A stretch of 64,000 nucleotides of DNA from Candidatus Obscuribacterales bacterium (GTDB taxonomy: Bacteria > Cyanobacteriota > Vampirovibrionia > Obscuribacterales > Obscuribacteraceae): the NCBI GenBank assembly GCA_021732085.1, contig JAKFVQ010000024.1:1-64000 (forward strand), given 5' to 3'. Shown one piece after another: positions 8,267 to 17,700 of the stretch (position 1 is its first letter; every line of letters begins with the position of its first letter). The notes under the pieces are model-generated. The model did no database searches, had not been told where the DNA came from, and saw nothing but the letters and a program-made list of their open reading frames with translations. Made by a program: the position numbers and the translations under genes.

Positions 8267-9171
8267 AACATCTCCGGAGTTTGGCTCCGCAAGCCTTCTT
8301 GCATTGTGTGGCGTTTAGCAGAGCACCATTGCTCATTCTGTTTGTTTTGTCAATTTCTCTGAGCGCTTGTGTTAGCAACAAAACGGAATATGCCAGTGGC
8401 ACTTCATTTGCCACAATGCAAATGCACGATGAGAAGGTGCCGATCGTTTATCCAATGCGGAATCCATCCATCACTGCAGGGCAAGAAGTCTGGGAGCAGA
8501 TGAAGTGTGCCAGCTGTCACGGCGAAGGTGGCACTAGTCCATTTAAGGATAAGCCGGATTTGTCCAACGAGTTTTACATTAGCCACCTTAGTCCACTGCG
8601 TATGTACCGGCACCTGATCTACGATCTTCCGAAGAAGGAAAAACGCCATCCGAAATTTGAGGCAAACGATCCAAAGGTTTGGGACCTCGTCTTTTATGTC
8701 AGATCACTGGCATTTCCGCCTTTAACTGAAAAGCAGATCGCTGAGATAAAGCCATTCTTCGTTGCCAACTGCTCTGCATGCCACGGACCAGAAGGCTATG
8801 GCGACGGTCCCATGGCTTCTGGACTAAATCCTCGTCCGGCCAATTTTCACCAATACAATCGATTGTTCGATCGGCAAGATTTTATGGTTTACAACCATAT
8901 CGCTGCCGGGTTGTTTCCCTCCGCGATGCCTGCCTGGAGAGGTTATGAGGATCCACACCTGAAAGTCGTTGTGGACGAAATCTATTTGAAAAAACTTGTC
9001 GAATTCGTTCGTCAGTTTCATTCGGAAGCAGGTCCCAATCCCGGCTCGTGGTGGGGCGAGAAAGACAACAAACCGCTTCCTTTTGATCCTAAACAAGCAG
9101 AGGATGAATGCTGTCACGACGATAGATCAGATAAGAGTAAGTCTGAGTCTAAGTCTAAGTCCAGCAAGTAA
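8239..9171 (+). CDS. Diheme cytochrome c lipoprotein
   Basis: 310 residues from the ATG at 8239, which overlaps the preceding gene by 28 bases. A GTG at 8308 would give a more compact signal peptide and is a real alternative; neither has a strong ribosome site. The signal ends in a lipobox, LSAC, with Cys44 as the lipidated residue. Two haem sites are visible: CASCH at 90-94 and CSACH at 178-182, with a downstream SAMPAW distal Met. The tail is Lys/Ser-rich with a CCHDD motif. Located after the CcoO-like gene, it is probably a membrane-tethered electron donor to the same oxidase. The exact complex cannot be named from sequence alone. Confidence 0.85.
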   Translation: MGSTTFRPIKHLRSLAPQAFLHCVAFSRAPLLILFVLSISLSACVSNKTEYASGTSFATMQMHDEKVPIVYPMRNPSITAGQEVWEQMKCASCHGEGGTSPFKDKPDLSNEFYISHLSPLRMYRHLIYDLPKKEKRHPKFEANDPKVWDLVFYVRSLAFPPLTEKQIAEIKPFFVANCSACHGPEGYGDGPMASGLNPRPANFHQYNRLFDRQDFMVYNHIAAGLFPSAMPAWRGYEDPHLKVVVDEIYLKKLVEFVRQFHSEAGPNPGSWWGEKDNKPLPFDPKQAEDECCHDDRSDKSKSESKSKSSK

Positions 9172-9207
9172 GCAGTTATATCTTCGCCTTATTAAGGAGC
9201 CTGATTG

Positions 9208-9232
9208 GGGTCCACTGCAGCAGGGTCCACTG
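9208..9232. repeat. Direct repeat GGGTCCACTG, 15-bp period
   Basis: GGGTCCACTG occurs at 9208-9217 and 9223-9232, and a partial third copy (GGGT) follows at the same spacing. It lies just after the diheme cytochrome gene. Possible protein-binding direct repeats; function unknown. Confidence 0.5.
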
Positions 9233-9275
9233 TAACAGGGTAAACAAGAGGTCTTGTAATCTTAGTTTTAGCCCT

Positions 9276-9304
9276 GACCCCGATGGTGCTTAGCTCTCGG
9301 GGTC
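9276..9304. other. Inverted repeat GACCCCGA / TCGGGGTC
   Basis: Eight perfect pairs around a 13-base loop (9276-9283 and 9297-9304). It is downstream of the cytochrome genes but is not followed by a T-run, so a terminator is unlikely; it may be an operator or RNA structure. Confidence 0.45.
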
Positions 9305-9320
9305 CCTGTAGATTAAATTC

Positions 9321-9373
9321 CATCCCCCTCGGGGGGATGTGTGTTAGTATGAATATGCCCCCCTGGGGGATGT
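9321..9373 (+). promoter_or_regulatory. Two G/C-tract palindromes resembling CsoR-family operators
   Basis: CATCCCCC-TCG-GGGGGATG at 9321-9339 is a perfect 8-bp inverted repeat. A second element at 9353-9373, centred on CCCCCCTGGGGG with A/T-rich flanks, is a near palindrome. The layout (AT ends, C5-6 tract, short centre, G5 tract) matches the operators of the CsoR/RcnR/InrS family of Cu(I)/Ni(II)-responsive repressors. A TAGTAT between them (9345-9350) could be a -10 element. The elements lie 32 bases before a Cys-rich exported peptide gene. The assignment to a CsoR-type regulator is inference; no such regulator gene is in the window. Confidence 0.5.
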
Positions 9374-9404
9374 CCCGAGGGGAACCAAAAATGGAGAAAA
9401 ACAT

Positions 9405-9551
9405 ATGAAAAAGATGATTGTGATGTCCGTAGCCCTTTTGGGTCTTTTCTTCGGTGGCATGGCATTGAATTCTGCAAATGCAAACACAAATGCAAATGCA
9501 TGTTGCGATGCAAATGCCGCATGCTGCCCAGCAAGTCCTTGCTGCAAATAA
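9405..9551 (+). CDS. 48-residue Cys-rich exported peptide
   Basis: A short ORF: ATG at 9405, TAA at 9549-9551, with GGAG 8 bases upstream. Residues 1-26 form a signal peptide (KKMIVMSVALLGLFFGG, ending NSANA). The mature part is only about 22 residues and is built from Asn-Ala pairs and three Cys-Cys pairs (ACCD, ACCP, PCCK). Paired cysteines in a tiny exported peptide suggest metal binding, possibly copper or nickel. It is preceded by the putative CsoR-type operators and followed 15 bases later by a second Cys-rich exported protein. No known family is recognised. Confidence 0.75.
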   Translation: MKKMIVMSVALLGLFFGGMALNSANANTNANACCDANAACCPASPCCK

Positions 9552-9566
9552 TCATGTAGGCATCAA

Positions 9567-10013
9567 ATGAAACCGAACTCCGCTATCTGGAATAGTTTTG
9601 TAAGTGCAAGTTTTTGTGCATTGTTGGCGCTCCTGGCTCTGGTGCCACGTGCCAACTGCTGTTGTGCTCCCGTCGTGGAGAACAACAGGGTTACTGTGCA
9701 AGAAATGCATGATTGCTGCAAGCCGGATTCTGAATCGAGCAATTCGAATTCCGTTAGCTCCAAAACTGTTCACATGGGTGGCGCGTGTGCTTGCGTAATT
9801 CCATTTATCGCTCTTACCGAACGCCAAACTAAAGATGCAAGCGCAGAATCTCAAGCCGCAGCTAATAAGGCAGCTCTCAGCGAAAATCTAGAAAGCTTTT
9901 CGTCACACACAACTCTCGCTGTTGCTGAGCCCAACCTTAAGTTGCTCGCTTTGCAGAACGATGGACTCAAACCTTCCAAAATCTATTTGCTCAAACGTGC
10001 ACTTTTGAACTAA
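9567..10013 (+). CDS. Exported Cys-rich protein, putative metal-related
   Basis: 148 residues. A signal peptide or N-terminal anchor covers about 8-30. The following stretch contains NCCCAP, HDCC and GACAC, so all cysteines lie in the first half, at about residues 31-75. The second half is a polar Ala/Ser-rich region with a basic C-terminus. It starts 15 bases after the Cys-rich peptide gene and is probably co-transcribed with it under the G/C-tract elements. The Cys pairs suggest metal binding or redox chemistry, but no family is recognised. A bidirectional terminator-like hairpin follows. Confidence 0.7.
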   Translation: MKPNSAIWNSFVSASFCALLALLALVPRANCCCAPVVENNRVTVQEMHDCCKPDSESSNSNSVSSKTVHMGGACACVIPFIALTERQTKDASAESQAAANKAALSENLESFSSHTTLAVAEPNLKLLALQNDGLKPSKIYLLKRALLN

Positions 10014-10084
10014 AAAGCGCCTGGCTCTTTTTGAGCGCCAATTTACTAAGACGCCTTTTTCTATTGCCAAAACAAAAACCTTGC

Positions 10085-10120
10085 CAGCCAGAAGTCATGG
10101 ATTCATGTGACCTCTGGCTG
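10085..10120. terminator. Bidirectional intrinsic terminator
   Basis: A 13-bp stem (10085-10097 with 10108-10120, one mismatch or G-U) and a 10-base loop lie between convergent genes. A short T-rich run follows on the plus strand and a T-rich stretch (complement of the A-run at 10068-10078) follows on the minus strand. Confidence 0.7.
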
Positions 10121-10166
10121 ATGACTTTTCTTGGGAGCTCCCGTTTACGATTTGTGACATCGAACG

Positions 10167-11519
10167 CTAAGTAGCTTCGTTATTGGGCAACGCTTCGTCT
10201 TGTACAGTTTCGCCTTCGCGCAAATCATCAGACGGACTTACTATCACCTTTTCGTTGCCTTTCAATCCGATTCTGATTTCGACTTCGTCGCCGAAGTCTC
10301 GACCGATTTGGACTGCCTGGTAATGTGCTTTTCCATTTTCCACAACAACAACATATAATCCGTCGGTTCTCGTAACTATCGTGGTGCCTGGCACCCGGAT
10401 CCATGGAGATTGGCGAGCCGTGGACACCGTAACTTCAGCGTACATGCCAGGAAGTAGCGCGTGATCCTTGTTGTCAACTTTGACCTCGGTCATGCGGGTT
10501 CTTGTATTTGGATCAAGTGCGCCGCTTACGTTGGTGACGGTGCCTTCGAATAAACGCTCGGGAAACTCGGGGACGTTCACTTTCGCTTTCATTCCGGTTA
10601 CGAGATAACGAGCGATTCTTTGTGGGACGCTCACATAAATTCGCAACGTATCAATCTTCGCCATCTGGTAAAGTTCCAGATTCGTAGATTGGCTTCCTTT
10701 TGTAATCAAGGCGCCGGGGTCGACTTTTCTTGCTGTGATTACGCCCTCAAATGGTGCGTAAACTTTTTGGAAGCCTTGCTCGGCAGTCAGGCGATCAACA
10801 TCCGCCTGCTTTGCAGCGACGTTCGCCTGTGCTTGGCGTACTGCCGCTTTCGATGCTTCGACTGCTGATTGTGCTGCCTTCAAATTCGCATTTTGTGCGG
10901 CTAGCTCCGCAGTTGAAACATCCAGCGATCTGACTTTCTCGTCTCTGCTTTGCTGGCTGACCGTGCCGCGTTCGGCCATGTCTTGCCAGCGTTTTGCTGT
11001 CACTGTTGTGTAAGCGACGTTCGCTTTTGAGCGTTCAACATCTGCCTCGGCGGTCAGTTCTTTTGCCTGCGACTCTTTTAGATTCGCCTTTTGCGTGTCG
11101 AGCTGTGCAACAGCTTCAAGCAAGTCTGCGCGTGATTGGGCAAGTGCATCGTCAACCGTTGGCGTGTCAATGCGGGCCAGTAACTGACCCTTCTTCACGC
11201 TATCTCCAATGTCAACCAGTCTCGAACTGAGATAGCCGTCCACACGCGCATAAATAGTAGTGTAGAGAATCGCATCAATGTTTCCTGGAAGCGTGATTGA
11301 TTCTGACAAAGCGGCAGGGCGCGAAGTTATTGTGCGAACATGTGGAATCGCACCAACTGTTTCGTCGTGCATCTCTTTCAGCTCAGTCTTGCGTTCAAGT
11401 CGAGGCAGCAAACCGACGGCGAAGAGCCCGCCAAGTCCAACGACCAACAAGATCAGGAAGATGATTATTCCTCCCGGACCCTTCTTTGGTTGCATCGTAT
11501 ATGTTTGAGTCTCTGCCAT
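10167..11519 (-). CDS. RND efflux periplasmic adaptor (membrane-fusion protein)
   Basis: 450 residues. One membrane anchor (about 17-38) is followed by the HlyD/AcrA-type order: a lipoyl-like half motif (ARVDGYLSSRLVDIGDSVKKGQLLARID), a long coiled-coil hairpin (about 130-240), the returning lipoyl half (FEGVITARKVDPGALI), a beta-barrel and a membrane-proximal domain. The second lipoyl half, with its GALITKG turn, matches RND rather than ABC adaptors. AAGGAAG lies about 9 bases upstream of the ATG. It is the last gene of a three-gene minus-strand operon, after two RND permeases, which reverses the usual adaptor-first order. It would link the permease trimer to an outer-membrane TolC-type channel. 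Confidence 0.92.
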   Translation of the reverse strand: MAETQTYTMQPKKGPGGIIIFLILLVVGLGGLFAVGLLPRLERKTELKEMHDETVGAIPHVRTITSRPAALSESITLPGNIDAILYTTIYARVDGYLSSRLVDIGDSVKKGQLLARIDTPTVDDALAQSRADLLEAVAQLDTQKANLKESQAKELTAEADVERSKANVAYTTVTAKRWQDMAERGTVSQQSRDEKVRSLDVSTAELAAQNANLKAAQSAVEASKAAVRQAQANVAAKQADVDRLTAEQGFQKVYAPFEGVITARKVDPGALITKGSQSTNLELYQMAKIDTLRIYVSVPQRIARYLVTGMKAKVNVPEFPERLFEGTVTNVSGALDPNTRTRMTEVKVDNKDHALLPGMYAEVTVSTARQSPWIRVPGTTIVTRTDGLYVVVVENGKAHYQAVQIGRDFGDEVEIRIGLKGNEKVIVSPSDDLREGETVQDEALPNNEAT

Positions 11520-11561
11520 TTAAATTAGCTTCCTTAACTATGATTCAAATCTTGTGAGCTT

Positions 11562-14500
11562 CTAGCCCTTCTCTTCTACTACGGTTGCCGGTGAACTTTG
11601 AACTGTTTTTCCCTTGCTTAGCAGGCTGAAAATTAGAGGCACAAACAAGAGAGTGGAGAATGTCGCTACTGTCAGCCCTCCGATTACAGCACGTCCAATC
11701 GGCGCGTTTTGCGATCCCCCTTGCCCTGAGCCGATCGCCATTGGAATCATGCCTATAATCATTGCCGTCGCTGTCATGATGACCGGACGGAAACGCTGAT
11801 ATCCGGCATTAAGAGCGGAGTTGAATCCATCGAAGCCTTCTTGCTTTTGCTCATTTGCAAATGTGACCATCAAGATAGAGTTAGCTGACGCAACGCCGAT
11901 GGTCATTATGGTGCCCATCAGTGCCGGCACGCTGAACGTCGTTTGAGTGATGAAGAGACTCCAGATAATTCCGGAGAAAGCGCCCGGGATCGCCATCAGG
12001 ATGATGAACGGATCCTTCCACGATTGAAAGTTGACGACCAGCAAAAGGTAGACCAGAACGACGGCGAAAATCAGTCCAAATAACAAAGCTTCAAATGCAG
12101 TGAGCATACTATGCACCTGCCCGCCCATTGTAATGAAGCTACCCCGTGGAAGTTTTGATTCGTAAGTTTTGAGAATCTTCTTTATCTCAAGCGCGACGCT
12201 GCCCAAATCGCGTTCCTGGCAAGCAGCATAAATGTCGAACACTGGTTGGGCATTCAAGTGGTTCACCACAGCTGGTGTCGCCGCACGCACCGGCACAGCC
12301 AGGTTTGTTAGCATTTCTGGCTGCATCTTTGGATTTTGTTCTGCCTGTGCATCAGCTTGTTCTCCGGCCTGGGGCGTGATAGGCATAATGCGGACGTCGT
12401 CCAGTGAGCGGATTCTATATTGAGGCGTGTACGCGGCTAAATTGTAATTGACTCCATTTTGTGGATTCAGCCAGAAGTTTGGACTGACCTGGAAGCTGTT
12501 GCTCAAGTTGACCAAGAGTGAATTCGACACGTCTCTTTGGGTTAGGCCAAGCTGATTGGCACGTGTTCTATCAACATTATAGATATACTGCGGTGCATTG
12601 ACGACCTGGTGAACACAGACATCAACTGCGCCAGGAATCTTCTGCACATCGCGTTTGATTTCTTCTGCAATTTTGTAATTCTCAGCCGGATTGATTCCGC
12701 AGATTCGGACATCAATAGGTGCCGGCAGCCCAGCATTAAGGATTTGCGTGACGATGTCGGCTGGTTGGAAGTAATAGCTGACCTCTGGATAGTCACGGCT
12801 TAGTAGTCTGCGTATTTCTTTTTGGTAGTAGCCAATCGGATGTCGTTTCTTCTCGCTAAGAGAAATGAGAATCTCACCGTCTGCCTCGCTGAATGTTTGG
12901 CTGTCAGAAAATGCATAGTTTACGCCAGAGACCGGTATGCCGATATTGTCGGTAATAACGTCGATTTCATCGCGCGGAATGATTTTTCGTACGCCGCTTT
13001 CAATTCTCTTAAAGATGCGTTCAGTTTCCTCAACCCGAGTGCCCGGCCGCGCGACGACGTGAAGTCTCAATTGTCCTGCGTCGATTGTCGGGAAGAAGTC
13101 CTCACCAATGTACGGTAGCAGGCAGAAGGAGAGGATGTAAAAGCCGATAAAGAGAGAGACTCCAATGCCCGGATGTTTCAGTGCCCATTCCAGACCGCCG
13201 TGATAATGTTCACGCGATGATTCGAATATCCCATCTATAAACAGATAAATCCGACCGAAGAAAGAGGGGGCTTTCTTTTGACCTGTCTTCTGCTCTTCCA
13301 TCTTCATCTCATGCTCGTGAGCAAGGAGCGTCTTTGACATGAGCGGTACGACTGTTCTGGAAAGTCCATAGGAAGCCAACATTGCGAAGACAACCGCCAT
13401 TCCCAAAGGTACGAACAACGAGCGTGAGGGCTCCGTCAGAAATACAAGTGGAACAAATACGATACAAATAGAGAGAGTGGATACAAATGCTGGTCCTGCA
13501 ACTTGCTGCGCACCATCCAAAATTGCTTTGACTATATCTTTGCCCATGTCCATGTTGCGGTGGACGTTTTCAATCTCTACTGTTGCGTCATCCACGAGCA
13601 TGCCGACCGCCAGTGCCAGTCCTCCTAGCGTCATCGAATTGATGGTTTGCCCGCAGATATGCAAACCGATAATTGAGCAAAACATTGCAAGTGGAATAGA
13701 TGTAGCAACGATTAAAGTACTGCGCCAGCTTCCGAGCAAGGCTAACATCATCAGTGCTGTCAGTCCGGCTGCAGTTGCGGCTTCGCGGATAACATCCTCG
13801 ACGCATTCACGCACGAAGACAGACTGATCGGTCAGGATGCTAATGGTACATTCCTTCGGTACCATCTTATTGATTCGCGGGAGTGCTTCTTTGATTCGAT
13901 TCACAACCGCCAAAGTCGAGGCGTCTCCGTTCTTCAAGATATTGAACAGAACCGCTCGTCGCCCGTCTTTATTCACGACGTTGAGCTGAGGAATGTATCC
14001 ATCGTGAACGTGTGCCACATCCTTTACAAAGACGACGGCGCCATTTTTCGACGACTTTAGTGGAATGTTGTTGAGATTGTCGAGCACCGTTGGGACATTG
14101 TTCAACGTCATGATGTATTCATAGGTTCCCATCTTTGCCGTTCCGCTGGGCGCGATGATGCTTTGGGAATTGATGGACTGGACTACATCGTTAGCTGATA
14201 AACCGGTGGCAATTAGAGCTTGTTGATCTAAATCGACCATAACTTCTCTGTACTTACCACCGTAGGGGAATGGAATCGTGGCGCCTTGTATGGTGGCTAG
14301 TTGGATTCGAACGAAGTTGTTGGCGATGTCGAAGAGTGTTGCTTCCGACAATGTTTTGCTGCCGATCTGTAGCTGAATTACAGGCACGTCGGTAGCGCTG
14401 GATACCGTGACGAACGGCGGTGTGATACCGGGAGGCAAGTAGTTGATAACAGCGTTTCCTACCGACGTCACCATTGCCACTGACTGCCCGACGTCTGTGC

Positions 14501-14795
14501 CCTTGTGCAAGTACACTTTGATTACGCTCATGCCGGAAACCGACATCGACTCCATGTGGTCGATGCCGTTCACGGTTGACGTCAGCCATGTCTCGGTGAC
14601 CGTAGTCACCAGATTCTCAATATAGTATGGAGACATACCTGTGTAGGTCCAAACGCAGCTGACGATCGGAACGTCAATGCTTGGGAATATGTCGACAGCC
14701 ATTTGCGCGATGGATAGTATGCCGAATATGGCAATCGACAGCGCCATAACGACGATGGTGTGGGCTTGTTTCAGCGCTAGTTGTACTATCCACAT
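11562..14795 (-). CDS. RND efflux permease, second in tandem
   Basis: 1077 residues, the normal RND length, with twelve membrane helices and two large periplasmic loops. The proton-relay motif in helix 4 is present as GMLVDDATVEIENVHRN, with Asp402 and Asp403 corresponding to the paired Asp of AcrB. The body is close to the HAE1/MdtB-MdtC type rather than to CzcA/CusA: the heavy-metal helix 4 signature is absent. The ATG follows the upstream permease stop by a single base (TAATATG), so translation is coupled. With the other permease it may form a heterotrimer, as MdtB and MdtC do. The substrate is unknown. Confidence 0.92.
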   Translation of the reverse strand: MWIVQLALKQAHTIVVMALSIAIFGILSIAQMAVDIFPSIDVPIVSCVWTYTGMSPYYIENLVTTVTETWLTSTVNGIDHMESMSVSGMSVIKVYLHKGTDVGQSVAMVTSVGNAVINYLPPGITPPFVTVSSATDVPVIQLQIGSKTLSEATLFDIANNFVRIQLATIQGATIPFPYGGKYREVMVDLDQQALIATGLSANDVVQSINSQSIIAPSGTAKMGTYEYIMTLNNVPTVLDNLNNIPLKSSKNGAVVFVKDVAHVHDGYIPQLNVVNKDGRRAVLFNILKNGDASTLAVVNRIKEALPRINKMVPKECTISILTDQSVFVRECVEDVIREAATAAGLTALMMLALLGSWRSTLIVATSIPLAMFCSIIGLHICGQTINSMTLGGLALAVGMLVDDATVEIENVHRNMDMGKDIVKAILDGAQQVAGPAFVSTLSICIVFVPLVFLTEPSRSLFVPLGMAVVFAMLASYGLSRTVVPLMSKTLLAHEHEMKMEEQKTGQKKAPSFFGRIYLFIDGIFESSREHYHGGLEWALKHPGIGVSLFIGFYILSFCLLPYIGEDFFPTIDAGQLRLHVVARPGTRVEETERIFKRIESGVRKIIPRDEIDVITDNIGIPVSGVNYAFSDSQTFSEADGEILISLSEKKRHPIGYYQKEIRRLLSRDYPEVSYYFQPADIVTQILNAGLPAPIDVRICGINPAENYKIAEEIKRDVQKIPGAVDVCVHQVVNAPQYIYNVDRTRANQLGLTQRDVSNSLLVNLSNSFQVSPNFWLNPQNGVNYNLAAYTPQYRIRSLDDVRIMPITPQAGEQADAQAEQNPKMQPEMLTNLAVPVRAATPAVVNHLNAQPVFDIYAACQERDLGSVALEIKKILKTYESKLPRGSFITMGGQVHSMLTAFEALLFGLIFAVVLVYLLLVVNFQSWKDPFIILMAIPGAFSGIIWSLFITQTTFSVPALMGTIMTIGVASANSILMVTFANEQKQEGFDGFNSALNAGYQRFRPVIMTATAMIIGMIPMAIGSGQGGSQNAPIGRAVIGGLTVATFSTLLFVPLIFSLLSKGKTVQSSPATVVEEKG

Positions 14796-14796
14796 A

Positions 14797-17700
14797 TTAG
14801 GGCTCCAATAGCGATGACGGTGCGCTTGCAGCTTGCAACTTGTGCTTCTTGCTAAGGCTGAAAACTAGTGGGACGAAAAATAGTGTGGAGAATGTGGCGA
14901 CGATTAGACCGCCTATGACAGCCCGTCCTATAGGCGCGTTTTGCGAGCCACCTTGCCCACCACCAATAGCCATAGGAATCATACCGATGATCATCGCCGT
15001 CGCTGTCATCATAACCGGACGGAAGCGCTGGTATCCTGCGTTGAGTGCAGAGTCAAAACCGCTGAACCCCTCAGCTTTTTGCTCGTTAGCAAATGTCACC
15101 ATCAAGATAGAGTTTGCAGACGCGACGCCGATCGTCATAATGGCGCCCATTAAAGCGGGAATACTGAACGTTGTTTGGGTAATGAAAAGGCTCCAGGTGA
15201 TTCCAGAAAGTGCGCCAGGTATTGCCATCAAAATGATGAGCGGGTCGGTCCATGATTGGAAGTTAACGACGAGCAGCAGATAGACTAGAAGGACCGCAAA
15301 GGCAAGTCCGGCAGTCAGGGCGATGAAGGCAAGATTCATACTGAACACTTGTCCTCCAATAAAAAGGAATGTGCCGCGTTGGATTGTCTTCTTGTATTTC
15401 TCGATGATGTTTTTGATGTCTTCGGAAACAGCCCCGAGGTCTCTGTTTTGGCAGGCAGCGTAGATGTCGTAGCAAGGTTGCACATTCACATGGCTTGCGA
15501 TGGCGGGCGTTATTGTTCTTGTGAAAGTTGCCAGGTTAGTTAATACCGGCGGTTGCTCATATTTTTGAGTCTTCATGCTTGGCGAAATGGGCAGCAGGCG
15601 CATATCATCAGTTGATCGCATACTATCAGTTGGTACGATCGTTGCCAGGTTGTAGTTTATGCGATTGGAGCGATTGAGCCAGAAGTTCGGGCTGGTTTGA
15701 AAGCTACCGCTAAGTGCTACCAGGAATGAATTTGAAATGTCTTTTTGCGTTACGCCCATCTCTTTGGCTCTGGTGCGATCAACTTCCCAGAACAGATGTG
15801 GCGCGTTTACCACCTGGTGCAATGAGACGTCTGCTGTCCCTACAACCTGCTTAATTTCCGCTTCGATTTTCTTTGCAAGCTCGTAATTTTCTTTGCGTTT
15901 TTGCCCGAGCACCTTAACATCGATTGGCGCCGGCAGTCCCGCATTCAGGATTTGGGTGACGATATCTGCTGGTTGGAAATAGAACTTCAATTCTGAGAAC
16001 TTTTTGCGCATCAAGGCGCGAACTTGATTTTGATACCACTGGGTGTCATGTTTTCGTTTGTCTTTCAATGTTACAAGAATCTCGCCATCGGCCTCACTTA
16101 TGGTTTGGCTGTCGGATAGGGCGTAGTTTATTCCGCTGACGGGTAGCCCAATGTTATCGACTAAAAGTTCTACCTCTCCAGGAAATTCTGACTTAATGGC
16201 GTCTTCTACTTTCTTGAATATGCGCTCGGTTTCTTCCACTCTTGTGCCTGGTGCCGCGCACACATGAAGTCGCAGCTGCCCGCCGTCAATTGCTGGGAAA
16301 TAGTCACGGCCGATGATTGGAATCAGGCTCAGCGAAAATACGTAGAACAAAATGAATATCGGGATGATAATGCCAGGATGAAGCAGCGCATAGTTCAGTG
16401 CGCCCTTATAGCGCTCTCTGACCGCTTCGAAATTATCGTCGATGAAGTAGTGTATCGAGCTGAAAATATTGCCTTTTCTTCTGTGATCCTTGTCGCTGGA
16501 ATCGTGCTGTTGGTTTGCTAGAAGGTATTTGGACATCAAAGGAACTATTGTTCGCGATAGTCCATATGAGGCGAGCATCGCGAATGTTACTGCCATTCCC
16601 AGGGGCACAAAAAGGGAGCGAGAGGGCTCAGTCAAGAAAACCAGTGGAACAAATACTATGCAGATCGACATTGTCGAGACAGCCGCTGGCAGAGCTACCT
16701 GCTGCGCTCCGTCAAGTATGGATTTGACAATGTCTTTTCCCATTGCCATGTTCCTGTGCACATTCTCAATCTCGACAGTGGCATCATCCACCAGCATCCC
16801 AACTGCAAGCGCTAATCCGCCCAGTGTCATTGAGTTGATGGTTTGTCCAGTTATATCGAGGCAGATGAGCGCCGAGAGTATGGCTAGTGGTATTGAGGTT
16901 GCGACGATCAGTGTGCTGCGCCAGCTTCCCAATAACGCCAATATCATCAAAGCCGTCAGTCCGGCTGCTGTTAAAGCTTCCCGGACTACTTCCATTACGC
17001 ATTCTTTAACGAAGGTCGATTGATCGGTGAGGATTTCAATTTTGCATTCAGGCGGGACGAGCTTGCGAATTCGTACCAGAGCATCTTTGACGCGGTTCAC
17101 CACTTTTAGTGTTGATGCCTCTCCACTCTTCAATATGTTGAAAAGAACTCCGCGTTGTCCGTTGATATTAACGACGTTGAGCTGGGGTGGGCTGCCATCG
17201 TGAACGTGTGCAACATCCTTTAGGAACACGACGGCGCCGTCTCTTGATTTTACGGGGATGTTATTCAGCTTCTCAATTTCATCTGGAATGCTGTTCAAAT
17301 CCATAATATATTCATAGCTTCCCATCTTCGCCGTGCCAGTTGGATGCAAGACGTTTTGAGAATTGACTATATTTACTATCGTTCCGGCCGAAAGCTGCGT
17401 AGCATAAAGCGCCTTTGGATCAAGGTCGATCATTACTTGTCTGTATTTGCCGCCGTATGGAAACGGGATTCGCGTCCCTTGCACAGTGGCAAGCTGAGAA
17501 CGAATGAGATTGTTTGCAATATCAAAGAGTTGCGCCTCATTCAATTTATCGCTGCGAATTCCAAGTTGAATGACAGGAACATCTGTGGCACTGGATGCAG
17601 TGACAAAAGGTGGATTGATTCCGCGCGGAAGCTGGCGCAAAATCGCGGCGCCAACTGAACAAACCATGGCGACGTCCTCGCCGACATTGGTGCCCTTATT

